NCBI GenBank assembly: GCA_030640725.1
Contig: DAOWIV010000163.1
Location: 1 to 11,740, forward strand
Direction: 5' to 3'
Source: Methanosarcinales archaeon
Lineage (GTDB): Archaea; Halobacteriota; Methanosarcinia; Methanosarcinales; Methanogasteraceae
Length of the DNA: 11,740 bases
Part shown: one piece after another, positions 1 through 7,019 of the stretch
Position numbering within the stretch: the first letter of the stretch is position 1
Layout of the letters: every line of letters begins with the position of its first letter
Made by a program: the position numbers and the translations under genes
The notes under the pieces: model-generated
Told to the model about the DNA's origin: nothing
The model's database searches: none
Seen by the model: the letters and a program-made list of their open reading frames with translations, nothing else

Positions 1-300
1 GACGTTCATGCCAATGTACCCTGCCGCGGCAGAGGCTACTGCACCGGCAAGGAACCCGGCTGCAATCTTTGCCCCGTCATCAAGCAGAACAAAGATCGCA
101 GCAGCCAGAATGATCGCAACGATTGCAACCGTCCTGTACTGCCGGTTCAGGTACGCCATCGCACCCTCCTGAATCGCAGATGCAATCTCCTGCATCTCTT
201 TTGTGCCGGTTGGCTGCTTCAGGACCGTGCGTGCGAACAGACCTGCAAATATCAGACTGAGAATGCCTGCAGCAGGTGCAAGATATAATAAGTTATCCAT
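1..300 (-). CDS. hppA: Membrane-bound proton/sodium-translocating pyrophosphatase, N-terminal part (cut by window edge)
   Basis: The reverse strand from the ATG at 300 encodes 100 residues with no stop before the window edge. Residues 4-23, 57-74 and about 78-98 are hydrophobic membrane segments. Between the first two lies EGAMAYLNRQYRT (residues 45-57), the signature near the N-terminus of membrane pyrophosphatases, and the fragment ends in GYIGMNV, which in the family leads into the third helix. These integral membrane pumps hydrolyse pyrophosphate and export H+ or Na+. The residues that separate H+ from Na+ pumps lie beyond the fragment. An AGGAG ribosome site sits 9 bases upstream of the ATG, supporting this start. 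Only about one seventh of the usual length (about 700 residues) is visible. Family identity is confident; ion specificity is unknown. Confidence 0.93.
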   Translation of the reverse strand, partial: MDNLLYLAPAAGILSLIFAGLFARTVLKQPTGTKEMQEIASAIQEGAMAYLNRQYRTVAIVAIILAAAIFVLLDDGAKIAAGFLAGAVASAAAGYIGMNV

Positions 301-573
301 TTTTTGTTACTCCTATTTCTATTATTAGTTTGTATCTTACTATCACATGATTGTTATACAATAAGAATGTGTCGATACAGAGGGTTTATCAGGTTACTCG
401 GGCAATGGCGAAATCGAAATATTCCGGTTCTGATAGAGTATATGGTTCTCAAAAGATGTCGAAAGAAAGCAGTATCAGACGTGGTTCAGAAGATGCGCAT
501 TCCCCTGAGGATTGGTTGCACAATTCCATAAATTCCGCATCCGGGAAGGCTTTTTTGGTGACCACATCTCCTT
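301..573. promoter_or_regulatory. Intergenic leader of hppA, with probable TATA box and ribosome site
   Basis: No convincing gene is present here. The plus-strand reading frames have no recognisable domain and cross the hppA promoter. Read toward hppA, an AGGAG site lies at 314-310, and a possible TATA element (TTGTATAA on the minus strand) lies at 361-354. That would place the transcription start near 331 and leave a leader of about 30 bases. The rest, up to the end of the MNT gene at 574, shows no further signal except a T6 run at 551-556. Confidence 0.35.
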
Positions 574-622
574 TCAACAACTTTCGTCCTTATGTAGGTT
601 ATGTAGGGAAAGCTGTTGAAAG
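571..622 (-). repeat. Long stem-loop over the 3' end of the MNT gene
   Basis: Positions 571-584 and 609-622 are inverted copies. In the minus-strand transcript the arms CUUUCAACAGCUUU and AAAGUUGUUGAAAG form 14 continuous pairs, including one G-U, around a 24-base loop. The MNT stop codon (576-574) lies inside the 3' arm. No U-run follows on the transcribed strand (it reads A6 at 556-551), so it is not a standard terminator. It may be a 3'-end stability or processing structure for the operon mRNA. The structure is visible in the sequence; the role is inferred. Confidence 0.5.
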
Positions 623-954
623 CCATGATGGGGCACCGATTTAATCTCCTTCCCTTCTCGCAGGATATTTTCGATGAACGTGTTGCCCTGGTCTTTCATC
701 CTCTGTATCTCATCTGTGGTATAACCGATCGGCTCGATCTGTCTCAATTTTAGAAAATACAGTCTCGTCTGCCTTGCAAACCAGTCATCAGGAAACTCAT
801 CCGAGATCAGGAGAAGGTCGATATCGCTCTGTGGATAAAAGTCGCCCCTGCTTCTCGAACCGAATAATATCACACGTTTCAGCTTAAACTCACGGTCAAC
901 CCGTCTGCAATACTCAATCACTCGTTCCATCACTGAATCGGACTTTCCGCCCAT
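574..954 (-). CDS. Minimal nucleotidyltransferase (MNT-type), partner of the HEPN protein
   Basis: Proteins of this family are short nucleotidyltransferases of the DNA polymerase beta fold. Several paired with HEPN toxins act as antitoxins by adding AMP to the HEPN protein. The chosen product has 126 residues, typical or slightly long. The core motif is GSRSRG at residues 32-37, followed by SDIDLLL at 43-49, so the metal-binding aspartates are D44 and D46. The PIGYT segment near residue 75 and a C-terminal helix also fit. I chose the ATG at 954 because GGAGG lies 8 bases upstream. An ATG at 984 would extend the overlap, and an ATG at 930 would form a TGATG junction with the HEPN stop. The 25-base overlap with the HEPN gene implies translational coupling. 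The stop codon sits in a stem-loop. Confidence 0.85.
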   Translation of the reverse strand: MGGKSDSVMERVIEYCRRVDREFKLKRVILFGSRSRGDFYPQSDIDLLLISDEFPDDWFARQTRLYFLKLRQIEPIGYTTDEIQRMKDQGNTFIENILREGKEIKSVPHHGFQQLSLHNLHKDESC

Positions 955-1352
955 TCGAGTAGCCTCCTTGCATCTTTCAGGCATTCCTCACTTCTTTTGC
1001 AATCATAATATTTGTAGGGTGCCTGATTCCCGGCAGTCGCATCCGGATAGCGGGTTTCGATGTAGTGTGGATCAAGCTTGCTTGCGCAGTGTCTCAGTTC
1101 AAAGAATTCCTCCTCTTCGATGGGCATCAACTCTTTTAACTCATCCAGCAGGTCAATGATACTATGTGTCCACGGATAATCGACACCCTTTTGAAGAAAT
1201 AATGACTTGATGGCTTTCTCACCTACCTGCTGGGAACAGGTACAGACCCAGTTAAATCTGCCAAGTGTGTGAAGTTCAAGGCATGTATCAAAATCGTATT
1301 TAGCCTCATCCATCCATACCTCCGCCCGTCCGACACGTTTGCTCGCCTTCAT
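930..1352 (-). CDS. HEPN-domain protein, upstream partner of the MNT gene
   Basis: The 140-residue helical protein matches the HEPN family paired with MNT nucleotidyltransferases. RAEVWMDEAKYDF (9-21) is the usual opening helix. NWVCTCSQQVGEKAIKSLFL (34-53) is the central helix with the AxQxxEKAxKxLL-like pattern. HSIIDLL and LDPHYIETRYPDA (93-105) follow. HEPN proteins are commonly RNases or RNA-binding toxins held in check by the MNT partner. I see no strict R-x4-6-H motif: the position that often holds Arg before LDxHY is S91, so RNase activity is uncertain. The start at 1352 keeps the complete first helix. An ATG at 1313 with GGAGGT 5 bases upstream is a real alternative that would lose 13 residues. 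The gene starts 27 bases after csl4 and overlaps the MNT gene by 25 bases. Confidence 0.85.
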   Translation of the reverse strand: MKASKRVGRAEVWMDEAKYDFDTCLELHTLGRFNWVCTCSQQVGEKAIKSLFLQKGVDYPWTHSIIDLLDELKELMPIEEEEFFELRHCASKLDPHYIETRYPDATAGNQAPYKYYDCKRSEECLKDARRLLEWAESPIQ

Positions 1353-1379
1353 TCTGCCATATCTCTCCCGACCGTGGGC

Positions 1380-2069
1380 TCAGATGATCCCGCTTCCATA
1401 ATCAGTGGACGTTTTCCTTGTTTCCACCTGTCTGCACTCCGGACACATCAGTCTGGAGCCGTTCTGTGTCATCGCGGTCCTGCATCTCGAGCAGAGCGCT
1501 TTCATGACCCCGAGTTCAGGTTCTGACGTGTCAAGACGCATGTTCCTGAGATCGGTGATCCTCGCCTTCACGATGTCGAATAATCCGAACTCACGCGAGA
1601 TATCCTTGACATACGCCTTCTTGATGTTGGATACATGGATTACGGCGGGTCCCACGTCAGGAATCGCCCGATCGGTAACTCCTCTCACCCCGGCAATCGC
1701 CACCAGTACGAGCGAGTCCCGCAGCCCGGTAACCTGCCCGATAACCACGTCTCCTCGCTTCAGGACCGGTGGGGTACTTGTGCCCGGGATTACAGAGATG
1801 GTTCGGTCTCTGTTATCGGTTTTAACCGTCCCCGCGACGGTTGCATAGATATTGCCCGCGCTCTCATACGTCTGCGTACCAGCACGAAACTCCTCGGTCG
1901 CACCTATCGAATCGCCAGGGAGCACAAACATGCCAGTGTTCTCTGACTCTGAATTCGAACCCGCACTCTCCTGTGCTGGTTGTACCGGCTGTGCTGGATG
2001 TGCTGGCTGTTCCGGGTTATCTACTGCTTCAACGCCATTAACATCCCTATTTCTGTTTACTTTCCGCAA
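1380..2069 (-). CDS. csl4: Exosome subunit Csl4 (RNA-binding cap protein) with a Pro/Gln-rich N-terminal extension
   Basis: Archaeal Csl4 caps the RNase PH ring of the exosome and helps feed RNA, with DnaG, into the degradation chamber. Domains in order: an N-terminal domain opening with FVLPGD...EEF...TYES (48-70); an S1 RNA-binding domain at about 104-178 (KRGDVVIGQV...VHVSNI-like strand...FDIVKARI); and a zinc ribbon with C193, C196, C209 and C212. The frame opens at a TTG at 2069, giving 229 residues. Family members usually start near FVLPGD, which here would be the ATG at 1931 (183 residues). No clear ribosome site precedes either start. The extension holds five P-x-Q/H units whose frame-consistent repetition suggests it is translated. 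The gene lies 44 bases after proS and 27 before the HEPN gene. Confidence 0.9.
   Translation of the reverse strand: MRKVNRNRDVNGVEAVDNPEQPAHPAQPVQPAQESAGSNSESENTGMFVLPGDSIGATEEFRAGTQTYESAGNIYATVAGTVKTDNRDRTISVIPGTSTPPVLKRGDVVIGQVTGLRDSLVLVAIAGVRGVTDRAIPDVGPAVIHVSNIKKAYVKDISREFGLFDIVKARITDLRNMRLDTSEPELGVMKALCSRCRTAMTQNGSRLMCPECRQVETRKTSTDYGSGII
1972..2016 (-). repeat. Five 9-base tandem units inside the csl4 extension
   Basis: On the plus strand the units are TGTGCTGGT, TGTACCGGC, TGTGCTGGA, TGTGCTGGC and TGTTCCGGG. On the coding strand, read in the csl4 frame, they give PEQ-PAH-PAQ-PVQ-PAQ (residues 19-33), a flexible Pro/Gln-rich linker. Nine-base units keep the frame when copy number changes, so length variation between strains is likely. 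If translation starts at 1931 instead, this would be leader RNA. Confidence 0.7.
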
Positions 2070-2113
2070 AACAGATCGTTTTTTCAGTTTAATATCAATC
2101 CCTCACTTTGTTT

Positions 2114-3583
2114 TCAATATGTTCGAGCCATCAGCACCGGGGTCCCATCTCTTCCGCAGATCGGGCACGGTCCGGTCTTTCCATGTGGCTCGACCGGTAT
2201 CCCGAGTATGTGGACGCCGGTCACATCTTCCATCTCGCGCCCGCAATCATCGTCAAGACACCAGCATATCCGTGCAATCCCGTTAGCTGTTCTCTTTGAT
2301 ACATCCTCCAGTGTCTCGCAGTCAAAGATTCTCGAGTCTAACGCATCTCTGGCGGCGTGGTACATATCAGTTACCACCGCGTCCATACAGTCTTGCACCT
2401 TGCCGGGTATCCGGTCGATCGGCACTGCTCGTTTCTCTGCTGTGTCCCTGCGCACCAGCATACACGAGTTCTGTGCAAGATCCCTTGGTCCAAGCTCGAC
2501 TCGCACCGGAACGCCTTGCAGTTCCCACCTGTAGTATTTGGCGCCAGGGCGCTCATCACTATCATCGATCCTGACACGAAGCCCATGATCCATGAACCGG
2601 TCACGCAGGGACCTGCATGCATCCAGTACCGCCTCATTCACATCGTGGTCGCCAAACAGGATCGGTACGATCACCACCTGCACAGGTGCGACCTCAGGAG
2701 GCAGCACAAGCCCGCGATCATCGCCATGCACGCTTATCACGGCAGCCACGGATCGTTCTGATATGCCGTAGCAGGTCTGGTGCGCATATATCTGCTCGCC
2801 GGTCGGATCCTCGTAAGTGATTCCGAATGTCTTTGCAAAATTGTCTGCAAGATGGTGCGCCGTCCCTATCTGCAAAACCTTGCCGTCAGGCATCAGGGTA
2901 TCAACTGCAAGCGTGTAATCCGCGCCCGGAAACTTATCCCACGGAGGACGCTTTGAAACGATGGTCGGGACTGCAAGCCTCCTGTAAAACTCCTGATAAA
3001 GCTCGACCGCCCGATCCACGTGTTTTGCCGCATCGTCCCAGTCGGTATGCACGGTGTGCGCCTCCTTGAACGACGTGATCTCACGCAGGCGGATGAGCGG
3101 ACGCGTGTGCTTGGTCTCGTACCGGAAGGTGTTCACGATCTGGTAGAGCTTAAGCGGCATGTCCGCATGTGACCTGATCCAGAGCTTGTACATCGGATAG
3201 ATCGCGGTCTCGCTCGTGGGTCTGAGCGCGAGTTTCACGTCCAGCGGCGCGGTGCCTCCGTGCGTGACCCAGTAAACCTCATCCTCAAATCCCTTTATAT
3301 GCTCGGCTTCCTTCATAAATTCATTTTCAGGGATTAAAAGTGGAAATAATGCCTCTTCATGACCGTCCTTGTCCAGGAGTTCTCGTATGATCGAGTAAAT
3401 TTTATTTCGTAATGAAAAACCGAATGGATGCCACACATACAGACCCTTGACCGGGTATCTGACATCCATGATCTCCGCCGCAGCGAGCAGCTCGTGGTAC
3501 CATTCACTGAAGCGTGACTTCGGTGGAAGTTTTGGCTGCTGCGCATTTTTTTCCATCAACTGAAATCGGGGGGTCATGGACAT
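2114..3583 (-). CDS. proS: Prolyl-tRNA synthetase, archaeal/eukaryotic type
   Basis: This cytoplasmic class II synthetase charges tRNA-Pro with proline. The 489-residue length is normal for the short archaeal form, which lacks the bacterial editing insertion. Visible are the motif 1 region (FPLLIP, 80-84), the proline-site segment RPTSETAIYPMYKLWIRSH (121-139), motif 2 (TFRYETKHTRPLIRLREIT, 152-170, then FKEAHT), GTAHHLADNFAKTF (240-253) and motif 3 (GISERSVAAV through DDRGLVLPP, 273-296). An anticodon-binding domain spans about 300-400. The C-terminal domain has C440, C442, C447, C473 and C476 as probable zinc ligands and ends in tyrosine, as the family does. Met at residues 1, 3 and 10 could each be the start; I kept the first. 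It appears to lead the csl4-HEPN-MNT series and diverges from purD. Confidence 0.97.
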   Translation of the reverse strand: MSMTPRFQLMEKNAQQPKLPPKSRFSEWYHELLAAAEIMDVRYPVKGLYVWHPFGFSLRNKIYSIIRELLDKDGHEEALFPLLIPENEFMKEAEHIKGFEDEVYWVTHGGTAPLDVKLALRPTSETAIYPMYKLWIRSHADMPLKLYQIVNTFRYETKHTRPLIRLREITSFKEAHTVHTDWDDAAKHVDRAVELYQEFYRRLAVPTIVSKRPPWDKFPGADYTLAVDTLMPDGKVLQIGTAHHLADNFAKTFGITYEDPTGEQIYAHQTCYGISERSVAAVISVHGDDRGLVLPPEVAPVQVVIVPILFGDHDVNEAVLDACRSLRDRFMDHGLRVRIDDSDERPGAKYYRWELQGVPVRVELGPRDLAQNSCMLVRRDTAEKRAVPIDRIPGKVQDCMDAVVTDMYHAARDALDSRIFDCETLEDVSKRTANGIARICWCLDDDCGREMEDVTGVHILGIPVEPHGKTGPCPICGRDGTPVLMARTY

Positions 3584-3682
3584 AAACCTTTGCCGGTGGG
3601 GGCTTGCAAGCGCATAACGTCTTGCAAAACATGCGAGGCTCTGGCAAAACGCTTATAGCGCCATTACACAAACTCGAGACGC
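3584..3682. promoter_or_regulatory. Divergent proS/purD promoter region
   Basis: For purD, TTATAG at 3653-3658 lies about 28 bases before the ATG at 3683, so the transcript would be leaderless or nearly so. No ribosome site is seen before the purD ATG. For proS, CGTTATGC on the minus strand (3619-3612) is a weak candidate, with a start near 3590. Between them are a 10-base perfect palindrome GCTTGCAAGC (3602-3611) and a second CTTGCAA at 3621-3627, 18 bases apart, which could be operator sites. The sequences are seen; their roles are inferred. Confidence 0.45.
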
Positions 3683-4999
3683 ATGAAGATATTACTCATT
3701 GGCGGCGGAGGCAGAGAACATGCGATTGCAGAGACGATCGCACGCGGCAGCCGCAGTTCTGATCTGTATGCGGTTATGAGCAAGAAGAACCCAGGGATCG
3801 CGGGATTGTGCAGGGATTTCCTGATCGCAAAAGAGACTGTCGAGAACATCCTCCCTTATGCGAGATCAAAGAGCGTCGATTTTGTGGTGATCGGTCCTGA
3901 AGCACCGCTTGCGATCGGACTTGCGGACGTGCTCGAAGGCGACGGGTTTCCGTGCCTCGGACCGAAACTCGCACCGGCGCAGATCGAACTTGACAAAGCG
4001 TATGCTCGCAGGTTCATGCGCAGGCACAATATCAGCGGGTGCCCGGTCTTCGAGGTCTTCGAGCAGGGCGATGATGCAGGGGCATACGAGTTCATCGAGA
4101 AACTTGGCAACGTTGTCGTGAAACCGACCGGGCTTACCGGCGGAAAAGGAGTCCGGGTGATGGGGGATCATTTTTCTGACATAAACGGCGCAAAGGAGTA
4201 CGCTTCCGAGGTACTGCGTGATGGACCGGTCGTAATCGAGGAAAATCTTGAGGGAGAGGAGTTCACGGTGCAGGCATTCACCGATGGCAGGACGCTTGCG
4301 TTTGCACCGGCTGTGCAGGATTACAAACGCGCTTACGACGGCGACAAGGGACCAAATACCGGAAGCATGGGCTCGTATTCTGCCGCAGGCGACATACTGC
4401 CGTTCATGCAGGAACAGGACTACGAGGCTGCGAAAGAGATCATGCGTGATGTCATCGAAAAGATCAGGGATGATGCCTGCGCCTACAAAGGCATATTGTA
4501 CGGTCAGTTCATGTTGACCGCAAAAGGAATCATGGTAATCGAGTTTAATGCACGATTCGGCGATCCTGAGGTGATGAACGTACTTCCGCTGCTCAAGACC
4601 GATTTTGCAGACATCTTGCAGGCGGTTGCGGATGAGTCGCTCTCTGATCTGGATGTTGAATTCGAGCGTCTTGCAACCGTCTGCAAGTATCTGGTCCCGG
4701 CAGGCTACCCTGAGAACCCGGTGAAGGACTCGGTCATCGAGATCGGCGATACCGGGGATGCTGTGCTGTTTTATTCGAGCGTTTATGAAGCGGGAGGGCA
4801 GGTGTACACCACAGGATCGCGGGCGATTGCGGTCGTCGGGATCGCACATGCGATTGCGGATGCAGAGAAGATCGCAGCACACGGGCTTTCTGCGATACGC
4901 GGCGACCTCTATGCAAGGTCTGACATCGGGACTGCGGCGCTGATCGACCAGCGGATCGAACATGCCGCACGCCTGCGTGCAAGACCTGGCGGTGCATGA
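3683..4999 (+). CDS. purD: Phosphoribosylamine-glycine ligase (GAR synthetase)
   Basis: PurD performs the second step of de novo purine synthesis: ATP-dependent joining of glycine to 5-phosphoribosylamine to give GAR. The 438-residue product has the N-terminal LLIGGGGREHAI loop (4-15) and FVVIGPEAPL (67-76). An ATP-grasp domain includes KPTGLTGGKGVRVM (147-160), VIEENLEGEEF (184-194), QDYKRAYDGDKGPNTGSMG (212-230) and the metal-binding EFNARFGDPEVM (287-298), followed by a C-terminal domain with YPENPVKDS. All expected blocks are present and uninterrupted, so it should be active. No other pur gene is adjacent. Transcription is divergent from proS and probably leaderless. The next gene begins 51 bases downstream in the same direction and may or may not be cotranscribed. 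Confidence 0.97.
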   Translation: MKILLIGGGGREHAIAETIARGSRSSDLYAVMSKKNPGIAGLCRDFLIAKETVENILPYARSKSVDFVVIGPEAPLAIGLADVLEGDGFPCLGPKLAPAQIELDKAYARRFMRRHNISGCPVFEVFEQGDDAGAYEFIEKLGNVVVKPTGLTGGKGVRVMGDHFSDINGAKEYASEVLRDGPVVIEENLEGEEFTVQAFTDGRTLAFAPAVQDYKRAYDGDKGPNTGSMGSYSAAGDILPFMQEQDYEAAKEIMRDVIEKIRDDACAYKGILYGQFMLTAKGIMVIEFNARFGDPEVMNVLPLLKTDFADILQAVADESLSDLDVEFERLATVCKYLVPAGYPENPVKDSVIEIGDTGDAVLFYSSVYEAGGQVYTTGSRAIAVVGIAHAIADAEKIAAHGLSAIRGDLYARSDIGTAALIDQRIEHAARLRARPGGA

Positions 5000-5050
5000 C
5001 TGGATATTGTGTATGATCGAATGACAGAATAACAGAATGGCAGATGACGT

Positions 5051-5653
5051 ATGATCAAGCTGCTTGCAATCGGATTTCTCATCGGGCTTACCGGGGCAGT
5101 CGTCCCCGGACCGATGCTCTTTGCAACCATCGAGGCATCACTTCGGAGAGGCTGGATCGCGGGTCCTTTGATCGTGCTCGGACATGCGGCGGTCGAAGTC
5201 CTGATCTGTGGCGTAATATTGCTTGGATTCTCGATTGCAAATGATATAGTCTTTGATATCGTATCGCTCGTGGGGGGTGGGGCTTTAATCATCTTCGGGA
5301 TGATGATGCTACGCTCGTCGAGGAATGCTACATTCGACGTGAAAACTGGCATCACGGGTAGTCCGGTCGTCGCAGGCGCTCTGACATCGGTGTCAAACCC
5401 GTACTTCCTGGTCTGGTGGCTGACCATTGGAAACAGCATGGTCATGGACGGGCTCAGGATTGGCGTTGTTGCAGCCTTACTCTTCATTATCGGACACTGG
5501 ATCGCCGATATAGTCTGGTATGTCTCTGTTTCGATAATATCGAGCCGCGGCGGGAAACTGATGTCTGATCACACATACCGCACGTTTCTGGCAGGATGCG
5601 GCGTGTTTCTTCTCTGCTTTGGGGCGTATTATGCGGCAGCGATATTTATGTGA
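5051..5653 (+). CDS. LysE/RhtB-family exporter
   Basis: The 200-residue product is an integral membrane protein with about six hydrophobic helices. It starts with the LysE-family opening GFLIGLTGAVVPGPMLFATI (8-27), including the conserved PGP at 19-21. GHAAVEVLICG (44-54) closes the second conserved block, and SNPYFLVWWLTIG (115-127) is the family's central N-P-aromatic motif. Known members export amino acids, but substrate cannot be read from sequence. No strong ribosome site precedes the ATG, though ATG is the only sensible start. It lies 51 bases after purD and is followed immediately by a stable hairpin. No LysG-type regulator is nearby. Confidence 0.88.
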   Translation: MIKLLAIGFLIGLTGAVVPGPMLFATIEASLRRGWIAGPLIVLGHAAVEVLICGVILLGFSIANDIVFDIVSLVGGGALIIFGMMMLRSSRNATFDVKTGITGSPVVAGALTSVSNPYFLVWWLTIGNSMVMDGLRIGVVAALLFIIGHWIADIVWYVSVSIISSRGGKLMSDHTYRTFLAGCGVFLLCFGAYYAAAIFM

Positions 5654-5684
5654 GCAGGTTGCATGGATCTGACCTGCAACTTGC
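5654..5684 (+). terminator. Hairpin immediately after the LysE-family gene
   Basis: GCAGGTTGCA (5654-5663) and TGCAACTTGC (5675-5684) form a 10-pair stem in RNA (one G-U) with an 11-base loop, beginning on the base after the stop codon. No T-run follows, so termination is not certain. A 3'-end protecting or processing structure is equally possible. Confidence 0.45.
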
Positions 5685-5732
5685 CCCGCCAGATACCACC
5701 TGCCAGAAAAGCCCAGCAGCGGTCGACCTCAA

Positions 5733-5772
5733 CGTTTATGTACGTTTCTTCATAATGATATTATGGTGGATT
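5733..5772 (+). promoter_or_regulatory. Probable promoter of the histidine kinase gene
   Basis: TTTATG at 5735-5740 is a possible archaeal TATA box, predicting a start near 5763, about 10 bases before the chosen ATG at 5773. GGTGG at 5765-5769 is a possible but very close ribosome site. The 5654-5772 gap otherwise holds only the hairpin after the LysE-family gene. Confidence 0.35.
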
Positions 5773-6858
5773 ATGGGGACACATGCAAAAGTCGGTGACT
5801 CAGTAGATGCGGGAGATTATATCAAGGGAGAGCTTGAACTGCTACTTTTGAATATGCCTGCCGCCGTGGTAATCGAAAACGAGAACTACGAGATCGTGTA
5901 CATGAACGAGTTCCTGATCAGGATGTTCGGCAACAGCGTTGGCAAGAAGTGCTATGAAACGTTTATCGGTCGTGATGAGCCATGCGAAATCTGTGGCGTC
6001 GAGGAGATCATCCACAAAGGCAAGGACCAGTTCAGATACACAGCCACCGATAAAGACGGGCGGATATCTGAGATAACGGCTGCGCCACTCCACCTACCCG
6101 ATGGCGGCCGGCTGGTCATAGAGATTGCAAACGAGGTGACCGAGCGGGAAGAACTGGAGCGGATGAAGGTGGATTTTATCAACGTGGTCGCACATGAGAT
6201 GCGCACACCACTTGCCGCGGTCATCGGGTTCACCGATCTGCTCGGTACTTGGTCTGTAAATTTCACGGATAAGCAGAAGCGTTATCTCGATAATATAAAA
6301 ACTAATGCGAATAAACTCAAATTGCTGATCGGCGACATGCTCGACCTCGCAGACCTTGATGCAGGCATATTGAAGCTCAACTATACCCCGGTGCGGTTGT
6401 ACGAGGTCGTAAGCGAGGTTCTTGCGCGGCATCAGGCATTGATTGCCGAAAAGAACCATGCAGCAGACGTGAACATCCCGAGGTCGTTGGTGATCGATTG
6501 TGATCTACAGAAGGTCACACGCGTCATGGATAATATTGTGTTTAATGCGGCATATTACAGGGAAATTAACGGAAATATCCGGATTTCCGTGGACGATCGC
6601 GGAGATGATGTCCTTGTAATGATTAGCGATAACGGTGCCGGAATTTCAAAGAAGAATCTGCCAAAAATCTTTGATCGCTTCTTTATGGTGGATGCGACGC
6701 TTACCAGACACTGCGACCGGATCGGGGTCGGGCTTACGCTTGCGAAAGGATATATAGAGCTGCACGGCGGCAAGATCTGGGCTGAGAGCGAGATCGGGGA
6801 AGGGAGCACATTTTATTTTACATTGCCAAAGCACAGAATGGGTGATAATAGTGGATAA
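5773..6858 (+). CDS. PAS-domain sensor histidine kinase, soluble
   Basis: Archaeal histidine kinases sense a signal through PAS domains and autophosphorylate on His. From the ATG at 5773 the product has 361 residues. A single PAS domain spans about 20-125 with a cysteine cluster at C60, C71 and C74 (GKKC...DEPCEIC), which could hold a metal, heme or redox switch. HisKA at about 131-197 carries H141 in VAHEMRTPLAAVIGF. HATPase_c has the N box (MDNIVFNAAYY, 252-262), DNGAGI (286-291), IFDRFF (299-304) and IGVGLTLAKGYIELHGGKIW (317-336). There are no membrane segments. The frame is open upstream to 5596 inside lysE, but that part looks non-coding; ATG at 5755 is an alternative start. No receiver domain or response regulator is encoded nearby. 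The 3' end overlaps a PAS remnant. Confidence 0.9.
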   Translation: MGTHAKVGDSVDAGDYIKGELELLLLNMPAAVVIENENYEIVYMNEFLIRMFGNSVGKKCYETFIGRDEPCEICGVEEIIHKGKDQFRYTATDKDGRISEITAAPLHLPDGGRLVIEIANEVTEREELERMKVDFINVVAHEMRTPLAAVIGFTDLLGTWSVNFTDKQKRYLDNIKTNANKLKLLIGDMLDLADLDAGILKLNYTPVRLYEVVSEVLARHQALIAEKNHAADVNIPRSLVIDCDLQKVTRVMDNIVFNAAYYREINGNIRISVDDRGDDVLVMISDNGAGISKKNLPKIFDRFFMVDATLTRHCDRIGVGLTLAKGYIELHGGKIWAESEIGEGSTFYFTLPKHRMGDNSG

Positions 6859-7019
6859 GAAGAAACCGGAGGCAATACTGCAGGTATCGCCGATGGGGGA
6901 TCCTTGTGAATCCGGGCGGCACAATCGAGTTCGTGAACAAACGTGCAGAGACCCTGCTCAACATCCCGGAAGATATCCGCGGGAAGGATATTCACACATG
7001 TCATTTCAACAATTCATAG
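6842..7019 (+). pseudogene. PAS sensor remnant, frameshifted and stopped
   Basis: A GTG at 6842 (or 6851) overlaps the kinase gene and reads DKKKPEAILQVSPMGD. The frame then breaks at the G-run near 6896-6900, and a second frame continues ILVNPGGTIEFVNKRAETLL (6900-6959), then IPEDIRGKDIHTCH, a typical PAS opening. It ends at an in-frame TAG (7017-7019). An intact ancestor would probably read MGDGILV; loss of one GGGAT from a GGGATGGGAT tandem explains the break exactly. The PAS core is incomplete, so this is best taken as a dead second sensor protein that was coupled to the kinase gene. Confidence 0.7.

Noticed and set aside
590..607. 9-base tandem TTATGTAGG twice
   Set aside because: It is coding (LHNLHK in the MNT protein tail) and too short to mean more than local slippage.
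304..644. Two overlapping plus-strand frames of 75 and 97 codons
   Set aside because: They lie across the hppA promoter and the MNT 3' end, show no recognisable motif, and have no ribosome site.
1945..1965. T-loop-like sequence GGGTTCGAATTC on the minus strand, suggesting a tRNA
   Set aside because: It lies inside the csl4 frame (AGSNSESE) and no acceptor, D or anticodon arms can be formed around it.
3866..4963. 365-codon minus-strand frame
   Set aside because: It is the antisense shadow of purD, whose full set of family motifs is on the plus strand.
4909..5487. 192-codon minus-strand frame opposite the LysE-family gene
   Set aside because: Shadow of purD end and the exporter gene; no domain, while the plus strand carries clear LysE motifs.
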